Shown: positions 1-10,610, numbered from the stretch's first letter. The stretch is 20,722 bases of DNA from Candidatus Methanofastidiosia archaeon (GCA_003558335.1 PWMA01000078.1:5001-25722); one strand, 5' to 3'. Numbers and translations: made by a program. Notes: generated by a model from the sequence alone, not told the origin.

Positions 1-1775
<1,775 letters not shown>

Positions 1776-1867
1776 ATTCCGAAATAGTTCGAGGTCAAAC
1801 GATAGGATTAGAAAGAAGATTTGTCTATGCACTCTTTTTTGATTTGTTTTAAGTATTTATTCATAAA
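1776..1867 (+). other. rRNA operon trailer without adjacent 5S rRNA
   Basis: This stretch between the 23S 3' end and the next promoter holds no recognisable 5S rRNA and no tRNA. It probably contains the 3' processing region of pre-23S. A T-run at 1835-1840, followed by another at 1847-1850, would suit archaeal poly-U termination of the rRNA transcript. The partner strand of the processing stem is outside the window, so the cut site cannot be placed. Confidence 0.55.
1835..1850 (+). terminator. Possible poly-T terminator of the rRNA operon
   Basis: Two T-rich runs (six Ts at 1835-1840, four at 1847-1850) lie about 60 nt past the 23S end and before the TATA box of the next gene. Archaeal RNA polymerase terminates on U-runs without needing a hairpin. 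This is placement-based inference. Confidence 0.4.
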
Positions 1868-1877
1868 CTTTATATAT
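1868..1877 (+). promoter_or_regulatory. TATA box for roadblock/LC7 gene
   Basis: The sequence 'ctttatatat' is a strong archaeal TATA-box match about 33 nt upstream of the ATG at 1910. Initiation is expected about 22-25 nt downstream, giving a very short leader that contains the GGGG stretch (1900-1903). Confidence 0.6.
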
Positions 1878-1909
1878 CTTGTTTTATTAATTATAAATTG
1901 GGGATTATA

Positions 1910-2284
1910 ATGGCAGCGAAAACAAGAACACAAACTTTAACTGAATTATTAAAAGAACTTGAAGCAACTACTCCTGATGTAGAAGCTTCAGCCGTTGTGT
2001 CCACGGATGGGCTTATAATTGCAAGTGCTCTTCCACAGGACGTAGAAGAAGATAGAGTTGCTGCAATGTCTGCTGCAATGCTATCGCTTGGTGAAAGGAC
2101 TTCACAAGAATTAAAAAGAGGCTCCTTAGAACAGGTCTTTGTTAAAGGTCAAAATGGTTATATTTTAATGATGGGCTCTGGCGAAGAATCTGTATTGACA
2201 GCTCTTTGTAGAAAAGATGCTAAACTAGGGCTTGTATTTTTAGATATGAAAAGAACCGCTGAAGAAATATCTAAAATTATTTAA
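1910..2284 (+). CDS. Roadblock/LC7 domain protein (MglB-like)
   Basis: A 124-aa protein that is a single roadblock/LC7 domain, the small alpha/beta fold also found in MglB and dynein light chain 7. Visible family features are an N-terminal helix, the segment 'EASAVVSTDGLIIASALP', a central 'VAAMSAAMLSLGERTSQEL' helix and a C-terminal strand-helix ending in 'TAEEISKII'. In bacteria such proteins regulate Ras-like GTPases. In archaea the partner is usually unknown, and no small GTPase gene is adjacent here. The ATG at 1910 is preferred. An in-frame TTG at 1898 would add four residues but would consume the GGGG stretch that probably serves as ribosome-binding site. The gene is monocistronic, between the rRNA and the convergent polymerase operon. 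Confidence 0.88.
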   Translation: MAAKTRTQTLTELLKELEATTPDVEASAVVSTDGLIIASALPQDVEEDRVAAMSAAMLSLGERTSQELKRGSLEQVFVKGQNGYILMMGSGEESVLTALCRKDAKLGLVFLDMKRTAEEISKII

Positions 2285-2303
2285 TAATTAATATATATTT
2301 TAT

Positions 2304-5300
2304 TTAACAAAAGTCTGAGACAGACATTTGTTTATGTTTTTCTCTAAAGTTCATTTTAACTTCAGAATCTGCCAAGTTTATTTCTTGACAAGTATAATTA
2401 TTTACTTTATATTTCTCAGATATACCCAAACTAAGCTCCATATATTTTAGTATCGAGCCCTTTGTTACTGTAAGTATTAGTTTATTGTTACATTTTGAAC
2501 ATTTACCCGGAAGGGGAACTCTTCTATATGTTGTATTGCATTTTGTGCATCTTACTTTCTGTTTTCCATATGATCTTATGTTTCCTTTTATATCAGGTAT
2601 AAAGTGAGTCTTCAAAACCCTCTCTGCAACATCATTTTCATCTACAGCTCTTATTTTTTTTGCAATGTCAAACTGAGACATCATTTTTTCTTCCATAGAA
2701 TTTAAAGTTGTATAGCTACTTGCCTTTGGACCTTTAGAGATATCAGATGTGTGATGAGTAAATTTAATTCCAAAGTACACTTCTTCTGTTCCTAACCTAT
2801 CTTCGACTCTTTCAATATTGATATTTTTTGGATTTTGATATCTCAATGTGGACTCGTAAAAATCTAAACTGTAACTTTCACAAATATCCATATTATGAGT
2901 TTCTTTATCGATTTCTCTTGGATCAATCCTTGTAGTCAATACTAGCGGAGCATCCATTTGCCCTCCTCTTTTTTGAGGCAGATAGTACTTTGAGAAATTA
3001 ATTAGTGCATCCATCAATAACATTATTGAATCTTCATCACCATCACAATTTCGTCTCTTGGCTGCATGAAAATAGGGATGGGCATATACAACTTTAGTAT
3101 CTGTGAATCCGATTATTCTTCCAATAGTGCCCGCTGATGTGTGGGGTGCCAATCCGACTATTAATTTACCTATAAGATCTTCTTCTTTTTCAATGTTGTA
3201 GTAGGCCTTTAAACCATATATTTTTTCTAACTCTTCATCAATAAATTTAGATACTTTAAACAAATAAGCTATTGAATTTTTTGGTGGTATAATATCTTGA
3301 ACTTTTAACTCAATTATTTGGTTTTCATTGGTGATTTCATTTCCTAGATAATCTTCATTATATCCAAGCTCTTTTAGTTTTTCAATACTTACATTTGCCT
3401 CTTTGGGGATAAAGTGGGTCAATGGGGCATCTGTTGCGTCATATCTACAAGTTCCATCCTTAAATACAAAAATTTCATTTGATGCCCTTATTATTCCTTT
3501 TTCTATAGGCTCAGGCATCTTATACTCTGAGCTCATACCTTGAACCCCTTTAACTTCTTTGGGTAGCTCAAGACCAATGTTTAAAAGAGCCAAACTTAAA
3601 TCTTCCTTTAAATTAACCTTTTTCTTTGAATACACTCTGAGCCACGATCCACAGTTAGGACACTTTTCACTAAGTACACTTGAGCCCTCGTAATTACATG
3701 TTTGGCTAGAGCATGACATATACATTTTTGTAACACTTTCACAGTTTGGGCATTTTGCCATATGTGTTTTAGTATTACATTTAGGGCATCTTTTGTTTAC
3801 TGCCTCAATTTCTACAAAATTTTTTTGAGAGGCCTTAATTATGCTTCTCGTTGCGCCACCTGCTATTCCTATAGGATACAAAGCATGTACAGGAGGGCTC
3901 ATTTTTCTTTCTTTGGCCTTTTCTGGCCTACCCATTCTACAACCAACTGTTGTAGGAATAAGATCTCTAATTCTAATGTCTAATATATTTGCTACCTTGT
4001 CTAATACTGTATCTCCTGGGGCATGTTTTACAGAAAGAATATTTTTTATAATCTCTGATTCTATAATAATATTTTCTGTAGTTACTTTGTGGGGCACACA
4101 TAAATTCTCAATTATTTTTTTTATTTTGGCACCATCTTCTATACCAAAATTAATTGTATTTCCATTTATACTATAATCTTCATAGTTCATCAGATAGTCT
4201 AATTCATCTGTTGTTATATAACTCCAAAGATAGTTATGTTTTGGATGTAAAGGAATATCATAATCTTTTGAAATTTGAATGGCTTCTCCTTCATCTGGAA
4301 CGCGGTTACCTTCTAATATATCCTTTATTCCACCTAAATCACCTTTTTCATTAAAACTTTTTTCTAAATCCAATAACCACCACTCTTCTACATACCCAGA
4401 AGGCAGCAAAAGATGATTGTTCTCTACAAAATCCCCATATGAAATTAAAACATCACCTAAGAAAATAATTTCTTCAATATCTTCAGCACCAATATTTTCA
4501 TAAGAATGAAGCCAATCACAACTCTGATCTTTAAATTTTACAAAAGGAGGCAATATGGAATCTACAGGCATAGCAATCGTTGCTTTCCCTGGCCTCTCAG
4601 TTTTTAATTGCGTTCCCACAGCTACAAACCCATTCACTATTTTCATGGCCGCTGGATGATAGCCCCAAGCCGCAAATCCTGTGTTTCTACAACGGCCGTA
4701 TCTTATTCTAAATCCACCTTTACTACTTGGATGTGCAATAACGGGTCTGCCTGCTAGTAAGTCTGAAAGATATTTCCAATTTGCCTTAATTTTTTCTGTG
4801 CTTTTATCACTTTCTTTTTTTTCTCCTTTCTTCATATCATTAAGAAATTCCCAACCTTCTAGTTCAAATATCTTCATTACCTTTCCGATTTTTTCTGATT
4901 TCTGTATAACCCCTTCAGCTAAAGCTAACAAGGCTCCACCTCTAACCTTGTTCGTTTCTATTCTTTTTAGATTTCTATACCCTGAAACTTCAATTTCTTC
5001 TGTACTCTCCCCAGTAATTTCAATAGGAATATTTGAAAGTGCAATTTTAACTTCGTTATTTGAAGGTCTGTATTGTAAATTAGTTTTTCCCCTTTCATAA
5101 AGTTCAATTTCTTCAATAAATCTTTGAATCTCTTCTTCTGTTGCTTTGTACTTTGAAAGCCCAAGACTATTTCTTACGTAATCTCCTAAAAGTACCGAGA
5201 GTGCAGCAGCTGTGCCTCCTGCAGATCTAATTGGACCAGCAAAATACAAAGCCAAATAATCTGTACCATCAAAATTAGGTTTAATCTTGACATCAGATAT

Positions 5301-5651
5301 CCCCTCTAAAGGTGCAGAAACAATACCTTCTGTTAGAATCGCAAGACCTGTTCTCACAGCTTGCTCAGCTAATTTTTCCTTGGATTTTTTTTTAGAGTAT
5401 TTTTCAGCTATAATTTCATCTGCAATAATAATGGCTATTTTTTCTCTAGAGTGTCCTTGCATATCAAGCTCTTTTATTTTTTTTGCTACCCCTTTTGGTC
5501 CGACTATTCCTTCTATTCTACCTGCCATATCAGCAGCTAAAGGTATTTCAACAGACGGAGAGGGATCCAATCCCTTTTTCCTAGCTTCTTGAGCAATACC
5601 ATAGGCTTTTTTTGCCTCAGTTTCCAAATGATTGAAGTAAGATTCTATCAA
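2304..5651 (-). CDS. polC: DNA polymerase D large subunit (DP2), catalytic
   Basis: Catalytic subunit of the euryarchaeal family-D replicative polymerase, which synthesises DNA together with DP1. At 1115 aa it is full length for an intein-free DP2. The catalytic double-psi beta-barrel signature 'NCDGDEDSIMLLMDAL' begins near residue 868; D870 and D872 correspond to the essential acidic pair, followed by the conserved 'KRGGQMDAP'. Zinc-finger cysteines lie at about residues 620-665 (CPKC, CPNC, C...C, CPNC), and a second C-terminal pair (CTKC...CSKC) at about 1035-1055. The start is TTG, immediately after the DP1 TAA with no intervening base. GGAGGAG in the last DP1 codons supplies the ribosome-binding site, so translation is probably coupled. 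The neighbouring DP1 and XPD-like genes mark a replication/repair operon. No intein interrupts the active-site motif, a common insertion point in other archaea. Confidence 0.98.
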   Translation of the reverse strand: MIESYFNHLETEAKKAYGIAQEARKKGLDPSPSVEIPLAADMAGRIEGIVGPKGVAKKIKELDMQGHSREKIAIIIADEIIAEKYSKKKSKEKLAEQAVRTGLAILTEGIVSAPLEGISDVKIKPNFDGTDYLALYFAGPIRSAGGTAAALSVLLGDYVRNSLGLSKYKATEEEIQRFIEEIELYERGKTNLQYRPSNNEVKIALSNIPIEITGESTEEIEVSGYRNLKRIETNKVRGGALLALAEGVIQKSEKIGKVMKIFELEGWEFLNDMKKGEKKESDKSTEKIKANWKYLSDLLAGRPVIAHPSSKGGFRIRYGRCRNTGFAAWGYHPAAMKIVNGFVAVGTQLKTERPGKATIAMPVDSILPPFVKFKDQSCDWLHSYENIGAEDIEEIIFLGDVLISYGDFVENNHLLLPSGYVEEWWLLDLEKSFNEKGDLGGIKDILEGNRVPDEGEAIQISKDYDIPLHPKHNYLWSYITTDELDYLMNYEDYSINGNTINFGIEDGAKIKKIIENLCVPHKVTTENIIIESEIIKNILSVKHAPGDTVLDKVANILDIRIRDLIPTTVGCRMGRPEKAKERKMSPPVHALYPIGIAGGATRSIIKASQKNFVEIEAVNKRCPKCNTKTHMAKCPNCESVTKMYMSCSSQTCNYEGSSVLSEKCPNCGSWLRVYSKKKVNLKEDLSLALLNIGLELPKEVKGVQGMSSEYKMPEPIEKGIIRASNEIFVFKDGTCRYDATDAPLTHFIPKEANVSIEKLKELGYNEDYLGNEITNENQIIELKVQDIIPPKNSIAYLFKVSKFIDEELEKIYGLKAYYNIEKEEDLIGKLIVGLAPHTSAGTIGRIIGFTDTKVVYAHPYFHAAKRRNCDGDEDSIMLLMDALINFSKYYLPQKRGGQMDAPLVLTTRIDPREIDKETHNMDICESYSLDFYESTLRYQNPKNINIERVEDRLGTEEVYFGIKFTHHTSDISKGPKASSYTTLNSMEEKMMSQFDIAKKIRAVDENDVAERVLKTHFIPDIKGNIRSYGKQKVRCTKCNTTYRRVPLPGKCSKCNNKLILTVTKGSILKYMELSLGISEKYKVNNYTCQEINLADSEVKMNFREKHKQMSVSDFC

Positions 5652-7217
5652 TTATTCTCCTCCGTTATCACTATAGAATCCCATAATCGAAAGCTTGTGA
5701 GTCTTTAAATCAAATATTGGAACTCTGCCTGGAGTTGGCATAATATTCCTCATTTTCTGATAATCTGTTTGTGCCTGCCAACCTCCAGAGTTAATCATTG
5801 TTGTTCCACGATAGTTTCCATAACCATTCACATGAACGTGTCCTGTGTGGAAAATCTCTGGATAATTATCAATAAGTAAATAATCTTTGTCTTCAGGAGA
5901 TATTGGAGTCTTACCACCATAAACTGGGGCCAAATGTCTTTTTCTCAACATTTCTTTCATGGCAGGAACTGGTTTATCATGTCCCACGCCAGCTATTCCT
6001 TCGACAAAATCATAGATGCTTGTTCCATGGTATACTACAGTTTTAACTCCATGCATTTCAAAAAAACTAGGATTAGGAACCATATCGACATTTGGTAATT
6101 CATATATTTTTTCAGCATATTGCCTTTCTACAGGCAATTGAGGTTCTCCACTTCTAGTTGCATCGTGGTTTCCAGGAGATACAATTATTCTTATCCAATC
6201 TGGTACCATATCCAGTAGTTCATAAAACCTATTATATTGGCCATATATGTCTAATATCTCTAAATCATGTTCTTGATTAGGATATGTGCCCACCCCTTCA
6301 ACTAAATCACCTGCTATGACTAAGTATTTTACTCTAGAGGCCAGTTCTTTTTGAGCAGGAGATCCCATTCTTAAATTTAGCCACTTTATAAATTTTAAAA
6401 ATGATTTTTCTAGAAAAGCATTTGATCCAACGTGTATGTCTGAAATATGAACTGAGCAAAGATCTACTTCACTTTTACATAATTCTCTCGATACGGGAAG
6501 ATCTGGAAATTCAAAATCTTTTCCGAATATTATTCCATCTCCGAGAATTCCTTTAATCCATATAATCTCGTCAAGCATGATATGTCTTACTTTTTCATCC
6601 AGTTCTTTACTACCCGAAAAAAATACTTTTATCCTTGCAGTATCATCCTCCACCGTTAAAATTAGATTTCCCTTCTTGGATTCATTTTTTTCTGTTATCA
6701 TTCCGACTACACTAGCTTCTTCACCTTTTTTGGATCTTAGAGCATCTCCTATTGGCATAAAATCCCTAGTAGACGGTCTTTCTTTAAACATTCTTTTCAT
6801 TTTTGTGTATCTGTCATTGAAAAGCCTAATAAAATCTTCAATTGAACCTTCCGATACATTTTCTTGTTTAATATTTTTAGTGAATTTTATTTCAGCTTCG
6901 TGTTCCTTAGCAGGTATTTTTCGTCCATTAATGGATTTTCTAATCTTTGTAGAGTAATCTTGGATATCAGATTTTTCTGATCTCTCTTTTTTTACCAATA
7001 AAGCGTTTTCATTTTTTCCATTATCTTTTAAAAAATCTTCAATGTCTTTATCTTCAATAAACACTTTATTTTTTTCTTTTAAAAAATCAATTAACTCTTG
7101 GTATTTACTCTTTTCAATTAAAGACAAACTTTCTATAGAGTCAGCTGTAAGTATAAGACTATTATTTAAAAATTGACTGTTTATTTCCTCATTAAATGAT
7201 ACTGTTTCTCCCACCAA
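5652..7217 (-). CDS. polB: DNA polymerase D small subunit (DP1), 3'-5' exonuclease
   Basis: Proofreading subunit of PolD. The 521-aa protein has a divergent lysine-rich N-terminal region (about 1-160), an OB-fold (about 165-235, 'VGMITEKNESKKGNLILTVE') and a calcineurin-like phosphoesterase domain. All metal-binding motifs are intact: 'SDIHVGS' (near residue 257), 'AGDLVEG', 'SPGNHD' (near 349), 'YHGTS' and 'HTGHVH' (near 457). It should therefore be an active Mre11-like 3'-5' exonuclease. The start is ambiguous: TTG at 7217 or the next codon GTG at 7214. A GGTGAT ribosome-binding site ends only a base or a few bases before them, and GTG has the better spacing. The stop abuts the DP2 start. 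The gene lies 21 nt behind the zinc-ribbon gene and is probably transcribed from the XPD promoter. Confidence 0.96.
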   Translation of the reverse strand: MVGETVSFNEEINSQFLNNSLILTADSIESLSLIEKSKYQELIDFLKEKNKVFIEDKDIEDFLKDNGKNENALLVKKERSEKSDIQDYSTKIRKSINGRKIPAKEHEAEIKFTKNIKQENVSEGSIEDFIRLFNDRYTKMKRMFKERPSTRDFMPIGDALRSKKGEEASVVGMITEKNESKKGNLILTVEDDTARIKVFFSGSKELDEKVRHIMLDEIIWIKGILGDGIIFGKDFEFPDLPVSRELCKSEVDLCSVHISDIHVGSNAFLEKSFLKFIKWLNLRMGSPAQKELASRVKYLVIAGDLVEGVGTYPNQEHDLEILDIYGQYNRFYELLDMVPDWIRIIVSPGNHDATRSGEPQLPVERQYAEKIYELPNVDMVPNPSFFEMHGVKTVVYHGTSIYDFVEGIAGVGHDKPVPAMKEMLRKRHLAPVYGGKTPISPEDKDYLLIDNYPEIFHTGHVHVNGYGNYRGTTMINSGGWQAQTDYQKMRNIMPTPGRVPIFDLKTHKLSIMGFYSDNGGE

Positions 7218-7238
7218 ATCACCACAGGATTAATGGGA

Positions 7239-7475
7239 TTAATTGTCGTAAATAACATCCTCTTCAAGGCTGCCCTCAAAGATTTCTTCTTCACACCATC
7301 CCAATATCTCTTCTTTTTCAATTAATTCCCACTCATCTTCAAAATTGATGAGTATGAGCTCCTCTCCACAAAAGGGACACTCTAGATTTAATCCATCTTT
7401 TACTTCTTTAAAATCGATAACTTCTAAGCATACTGGACAATCAATTTCCTTCATTCTATCCCTACATATACCCAT
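7239..7475 (-). CDS. Small zinc-ribbon protein, LysW-like
   Basis: A 78-aa acidic protein with two CPxC knuckles (C13, C16 and C33, C36 counted from the ATG at 7475) forming a zinc ribbon, followed by an acidic tail. The layout resembles LysW/ArgW amino-group carrier proteins, but those end in a conserved EDWGE with a terminal Glu that carries the substrate. This protein ends in 'EEDVIYDN', so carrier function is doubtful. The more likely start is the internal ATG at 7454 (71 aa), preceded by AGGGA at good spacing; the first ATG has no ribosome-binding site. It sits 17 nt behind the XPD-like helicase and 21 nt before DP1, so it is co-transcribed with DNA replication genes. A nucleic-acid or protein-binding role beside PolD is possible but unproven. 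Confidence 0.75.
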   Translation of the reverse strand: MGICRDRMKEIDCPVCLEVIDFKEVKDGLNLECPFCGEELILINFEDEWELIEKEEILGWCEEEIFEGSLEEDVIYDN

Positions 7476-7492
7476 ATATTTATCTTTTAAAT

Positions 7493-9439
7493 CTATCTGT
7501 GATTTTTAAAGAACACTTTTACCTTTTCATTTAGCATTTGATCTGAGTCAGGAATAACTTCTAAGCTGTCTCTTATCCATTTGGGTATGTCTTTTGAAAC
7601 AAATTTATTTGCCACTCTTTCATCGAGAAATACAATTAAAGCTTTATCTGATATTAACCTGTGTGCTCTACCTGCAGCCTGGCTTAATTTTCTATGAGCT
7701 GGCAGGTAATATCCATAATATTTTCCCTTTCCATAAAATACTTTTTGATAATACTGTATTTGAGCTTCTATTCTTGGTGTTGGTTTCGCATAAGGCACAC
7801 CTACTAGTATAACAGTGTTCATTTGATCCCCTGGAAAATCTCCGCCTTCCGCGTTTCTTCCACCCATAACTCCTAATAAAACTGCTCCGTCCTTTTGAGC
7901 TTCGAATTTAAATTCATAAATTTGCACATCATTTAATCTAGAGTCCATACCTCGACTTTCAATATAAATAGGCTTGTCCGATATTGATTCTATTCCTGAG
8001 TTAAGCAGGCCATTGACAACTTCGTATGAAGGGCAAAATAGGCCTATGTTCCCAGGAACTAAATTTATTATGTCTGTTGCTTTAAGCATTATTTTTTTAT
8101 ACATATCTTCATTTCTATGCGTTCCTTTTGTTGTTACGCCTTTCACAATCACACCTTTAATATTTAAAGGTGAAAAAGGAGAGGGGAAGATTTTGTAAGA
8201 AGAATTCTCTACACCTATTATGTCTGAATAGGCTTCTAACGGTTCAAGAGTTCCAGACATATGGATACTACCGTAAACAAAATCTAAAACTTGTTTTGTT
8301 ATAGACCTTGCATCAAGGGACAATATTTCAAGCTTTAATATATTTTCATCTTTCTTTGTTTTAGTTTTTTCAAAGATATAGCAATAATTTTTACTACCTC
8401 TAACAGTAAACCAATTTTCAAGAAATGCCGCTATTCTAAAAATGTAGGATCTTGGAACTTTGTTACCTTTAAGGCGAGCTTTTTGAACTCTTTCTCCAAC
8501 AACTTTCATATAATTTATCAAATCAAATATGGTCTTTTCAAAACTTTTAGACACAAAAGGACCTTTAAAACCTTCTAATCTCGTGAAAAGATCTTGATAA
8601 GATATCAATCTTTCTTCTTCAACTTCTAACTTATACTCATTTTCTAAATCTATAAATACTTCGTGGACCCTATCTAAGAATTTCGTGATTGCAGGCTCTT
8701 CAAATTCTATTGATTCATTTATTGCAGCTTTAATCGAAAAATCAGAAATCTGGTCTGAACCAAGATTTATTGCAAGTTCTGATAGATTATGTGCTTCATC
8801 TAAAATTAAAATAATATCCTCAAGTGAAGCACCAATTCCTTCAAGAAAATTGTCTCTTATTTCGGGATGAAAAATATACATGTAACTGCAAGATATTACT
8901 TCTACGTTTTCTAATATTCCTTTTACAACTTCATATGGACACATATTCTCTTCAATACAAAGTTCTACTACATCTTGAGCCAAAGATGGTTTTTGAGAAA
9001 GAGCAACTTGAATTTCGTAAGCTCTGTCTTCTTTTTCTTTCATATTTTCATAAAAATCACACTTATTCTCTCTTCTTAGCAATCTACAAATATGAAGGGC
9101 GGTCGCAGTATCCATGTCATTGTCTACAATAGTTGGATGAAGACACATAGAAGTCCTGCCTTTTATAGAAATTCCAGAAACTTCTACCATTTTTCCTATT
9201 TCCACCAACTCTTCCATAACCCTATCCATCTGTTTATGTGTTCTGCAACAGTAAACAATTTTTTTACCCATTTTTTCTGCTATTGGAAGAACTGCTGATA
9301 AAACTGAGATAGTTTTTCCAAATCCAGTAGCAGCTTCTATTATCGGATTCTGTTTTCTGATAAGGTTTGCCTGAACAAATTCAATGAACTCTTCTTGGTT
9401 AGTTCTGTAGTCCTTATATGGAAAGAAGGAAGTATCCAT
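7493..9439 (-). CDS. XPD/DinG-family ATP-dependent DNA helicase (Fe-S)
   Basis: A superfamily 2 helicase of the XPD/Rad3/DinG group that unwinds DNA 5'-3', 648 aa. Helicase motif I 'EAATGFGKT' is at residues 35-43, the DEAH box (D214-H217, 'LILDEAHN') is motif II, and 'QAAGRAHR' near 587-594 is motif VI. Cysteines C99, C118, C127 and C167 fall between motifs Ia and II, where family members hold a 4Fe-4S cluster; C161 is an extra nearby cysteine. Length fits archaeal XPD. The ATG at 9439 is the first gene of an operon with the zinc ribbon and both PolD subunits. Its promoter is probably the palindromic TATA box centred near 9482, shared with the divergent gene. Whether it acts in excision repair, as in eukaryotes, or elsewhere cannot be told from sequence. 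Confidence 0.93.
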   Translation of the reverse strand: MDTSFFPYKDYRTNQEEFIEFVQANLIRKQNPIIEAATGFGKTISVLSAVLPIAEKMGKKIVYCCRTHKQMDRVMEELVEIGKMVEVSGISIKGRTSMCLHPTIVDNDMDTATALHICRLLRRENKCDFYENMKEKEDRAYEIQVALSQKPSLAQDVVELCIEENMCPYEVVKGILENVEVISCSYMYIFHPEIRDNFLEGIGASLEDIILILDEAHNLSELAINLGSDQISDFSIKAAINESIEFEEPAITKFLDRVHEVFIDLENEYKLEVEEERLISYQDLFTRLEGFKGPFVSKSFEKTIFDLINYMKVVGERVQKARLKGNKVPRSYIFRIAAFLENWFTVRGSKNYCYIFEKTKTKKDENILKLEILSLDARSITKQVLDFVYGSIHMSGTLEPLEAYSDIIGVENSSYKIFPSPFSPLNIKGVIVKGVTTKGTHRNEDMYKKIMLKATDIINLVPGNIGLFCPSYEVVNGLLNSGIESISDKPIYIESRGMDSRLNDVQIYEFKFEAQKDGAVLLGVMGGRNAEGGDFPGDQMNTVILVGVPYAKPTPRIEAQIQYYQKVFYGKGKYYGYYLPAHRKLSQAAGRAHRLISDKALIVFLDERVANKFVSKDIPKWIRDSLEVIPDSDQMLNEKVKVFFKNHR

Positions 9440-9475
9440 ACAAAAAATATAGCCAATTTCTTAAAAAATGTTTGG

Positions 9476-9487
9476 ATAAATATTTAT
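9476..9487. promoter_or_regulatory. Palindromic, probably bidirectional TATA box
   Basis: A perfect 12-bp palindrome 'ATAAATATTTAT' lies between two divergent genes. On the plus strand it ends 24 nt before the ATG at 9511, the spacing of a leaderless transcript. On the minus strand it is 36 nt before the XPD ATG at 9439, giving a leader of about 12 nt. One TATA element may therefore serve both directions. Confidence 0.55.
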
Positions 9488-9510
9488 ACTATTTTTTCAT
9501 AATAATAAAT

Positions 9511-10470
9511 ATGTTAATACTTTCTGAAAACGACCTTGGGGAAGTTCTGAATTATAAAAATGTGCTTGAAGCACTCGAATCAGGATTTATAGGATACAAA
9601 AGAAAAGGTGATTTTCCACTTAGAACTGCAATTGATTCAAAAGAAAATAGGACGACAGTTTTGTTTATGCCATCTTCCTATTTAGATAAATCTGGAAATA
9701 AAATAGTATCATTATGTGAAAATAATCCTTCAAATGGACTTCCATATACAAGAGGAATATATATTTTAAAATCTCTAAAAGATGGTGCTCCTCTCTGCAT
9801 TATGGATGGGACATATCTAACATATATTAGGACAGCAGTTACTTCTTTGTTGGCTTCAAAATATTTAGCAAAAAAAGATCCTCAAACTATTGGGATAATT
9901 GGCACTGGAAAGGTAGGAACTATGGCAATTCTAGCTCATTTGTCTTATTTCAATGTAGAAAAAATATACGCTTACGATAAACTTGACTATAATCTAAATT
10001 CCTTTAAACAAAAACTAGATTCACATACGAGTTATGATATAGTTTTATGCAATGATTCAAATGAGGTTGTATCTAATTCTGAGATATTAATTACTGCCAC
10101 TACATCTACAACTCCTATATTTAACTCTCGCTCAGTTAATCAAGGAACTCACATTAATGGTATCGGTTCATATAAAAAAACAATGCAAGAAACACCAGAA
10201 GGCCTTCTACTAAGGGCAAAAATTTTCGTAGACACATTTGAAGGCGCAACTTCTGAACCCGGAGATATTGTCATTCCTCTAACAAATGGATTAATCAATA
10301 AAGATAATATTCTAGAGCTTTCCGATGTAATTTTAAAAAGAATTCCTAGAAACGACTCAGATATAACTTTTTTCAAATCTGTAGGATTTTCTTTAGAAGA
10401 TATTGTAACTGCTGATTTAGCGTATCAAGAATCTAAAAAGAAAGGCATTGGAGTGGATGTAGATATATAA
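9511..10470 (+). CDS. Ornithine cyclodeaminase / alanine dehydrogenase family protein
   Basis: NAD(P)-dependent enzyme of the ornithine cyclodeaminase/mu-crystallin family, 319 aa, near the length of the archaeal alanine dehydrogenases in this family. Visible features are substrate-binding 'PLRT' (R38), the lysine of 'NKIVS' (K64), 'PYTRG', the arginine of 'YIRTAVTSLLASKYLA' (R107) and a Rossmann dinucleotide loop 'IGIIGTGKVGTMA' (128-140). Likely reactions are ornithine to proline plus ammonia or reversible alanine deamination. The family also contains imine reductases, and sequence alone does not decide. An upstream in-frame ATG at 9418 is rejected because it overlaps the start of the divergent helicase gene and would run through the TATA box. 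The ATG at 9511 sits at leaderless distance from that box. It is a single gene, convergent with tRNA-Arg. Confidence 0.88.
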   Translation: MLILSENDLGEVLNYKNVLEALESGFIGYKRKGDFPLRTAIDSKENRTTVLFMPSSYLDKSGNKIVSLCENNPSNGLPYTRGIYILKSLKDGAPLCIMDGTYLTYIRTAVTSLLASKYLAKKDPQTIGIIGTGKVGTMAILAHLSYFNVEKIYAYDKLDYNLNSFKQKLDSHTSYDIVLCNDSNEVVSNSEILITATTSTTPIFNSRSVNQGTHINGIGSYKKTMQETPEGLLLRAKIFVDTFEGATSEPGDIVIPLTNGLINKDNILELSDVILKRIPRNDSDITFFKSVGFSLEDIVTADLAYQESKKKGIGVDVDI

Positions 10471-10474
10471 ATAG

Positions 10475-10547
10475 CGCCCTCGCCGGGATTCGAACCCAGG
10501 GCTTCGGCTCCGCAGGCCAATATTTTATCCGGCTAAACTACGAGGGC
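10475..10547 (-). tRNA. tRNA-Arg (anticodon GCG)
   Basis: Reading the minus strand, a full cloverleaf forms. The 7-bp acceptor GCCCTCG/CGAGGGC is perfectly paired. There is a 4-bp AU-rich D stem with a GG-containing loop, an anticodon stem TTGGC/GCCGA with loop CTGCGGA (anticodon GCG, Arg), and a T arm with loop TTCGAAT. The discriminator base is G and no 3' CCA is encoded, so CCA must be added enzymatically. There is no intron. It would read CGC and CGU codons. Its 3' end is 4 nt from the stop of the convergent gene. Confidence 0.96.
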
Positions 10548-10571
10548 AGCACAAAGGTCAAAATAGAAAGA

Positions 10572-10579
10572 TTAATAAA
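10572..10579. promoter_or_regulatory. TATA-like element between tRNA-Arg and the 97-aa gene
   Basis: The sequence 'TTAATAAA' (minus strand TTTATTAA) is about 25 nt from the 5' end of tRNA-Arg on the minus strand and about 32 nt from the ATG at 10611 on the plus strand. It is placed to serve either or both divergent units. Confidence 0.45.
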
Positions 10580-10610
10580 CTTTTTGGTAATAGGTTTCAT
10601 TGGTGAGGCA

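Noticed and set aside
3762..5592. Plus-strand open frames of 66-139 codons opposite the DP2 gene
   Set aside because: They are antisense shadows of a conserved coding frame with hydrophobic, low-complexity translations and no initiation signals.
2304..5651. Intein in DP2
   Set aside because: The active-site motif NCDGDED is continuous and the 1115-aa length leaves no room for an intein.
7239..7475. Functional LysW amino-group carrier
   Set aside because: The EDWGE-type C-terminus with terminal Glu is absent and no lysine/arginine LysW-pathway genes are nearby.
9418..9510. N-terminal extension of the cyclodeaminase gene from ATG 9418
   Set aside because: It overlaps the start of the divergent helicase, translates through the TATA box, and adds 31 residues not expected in the family; ATG 9511 is at leaderless distance from the promoter.
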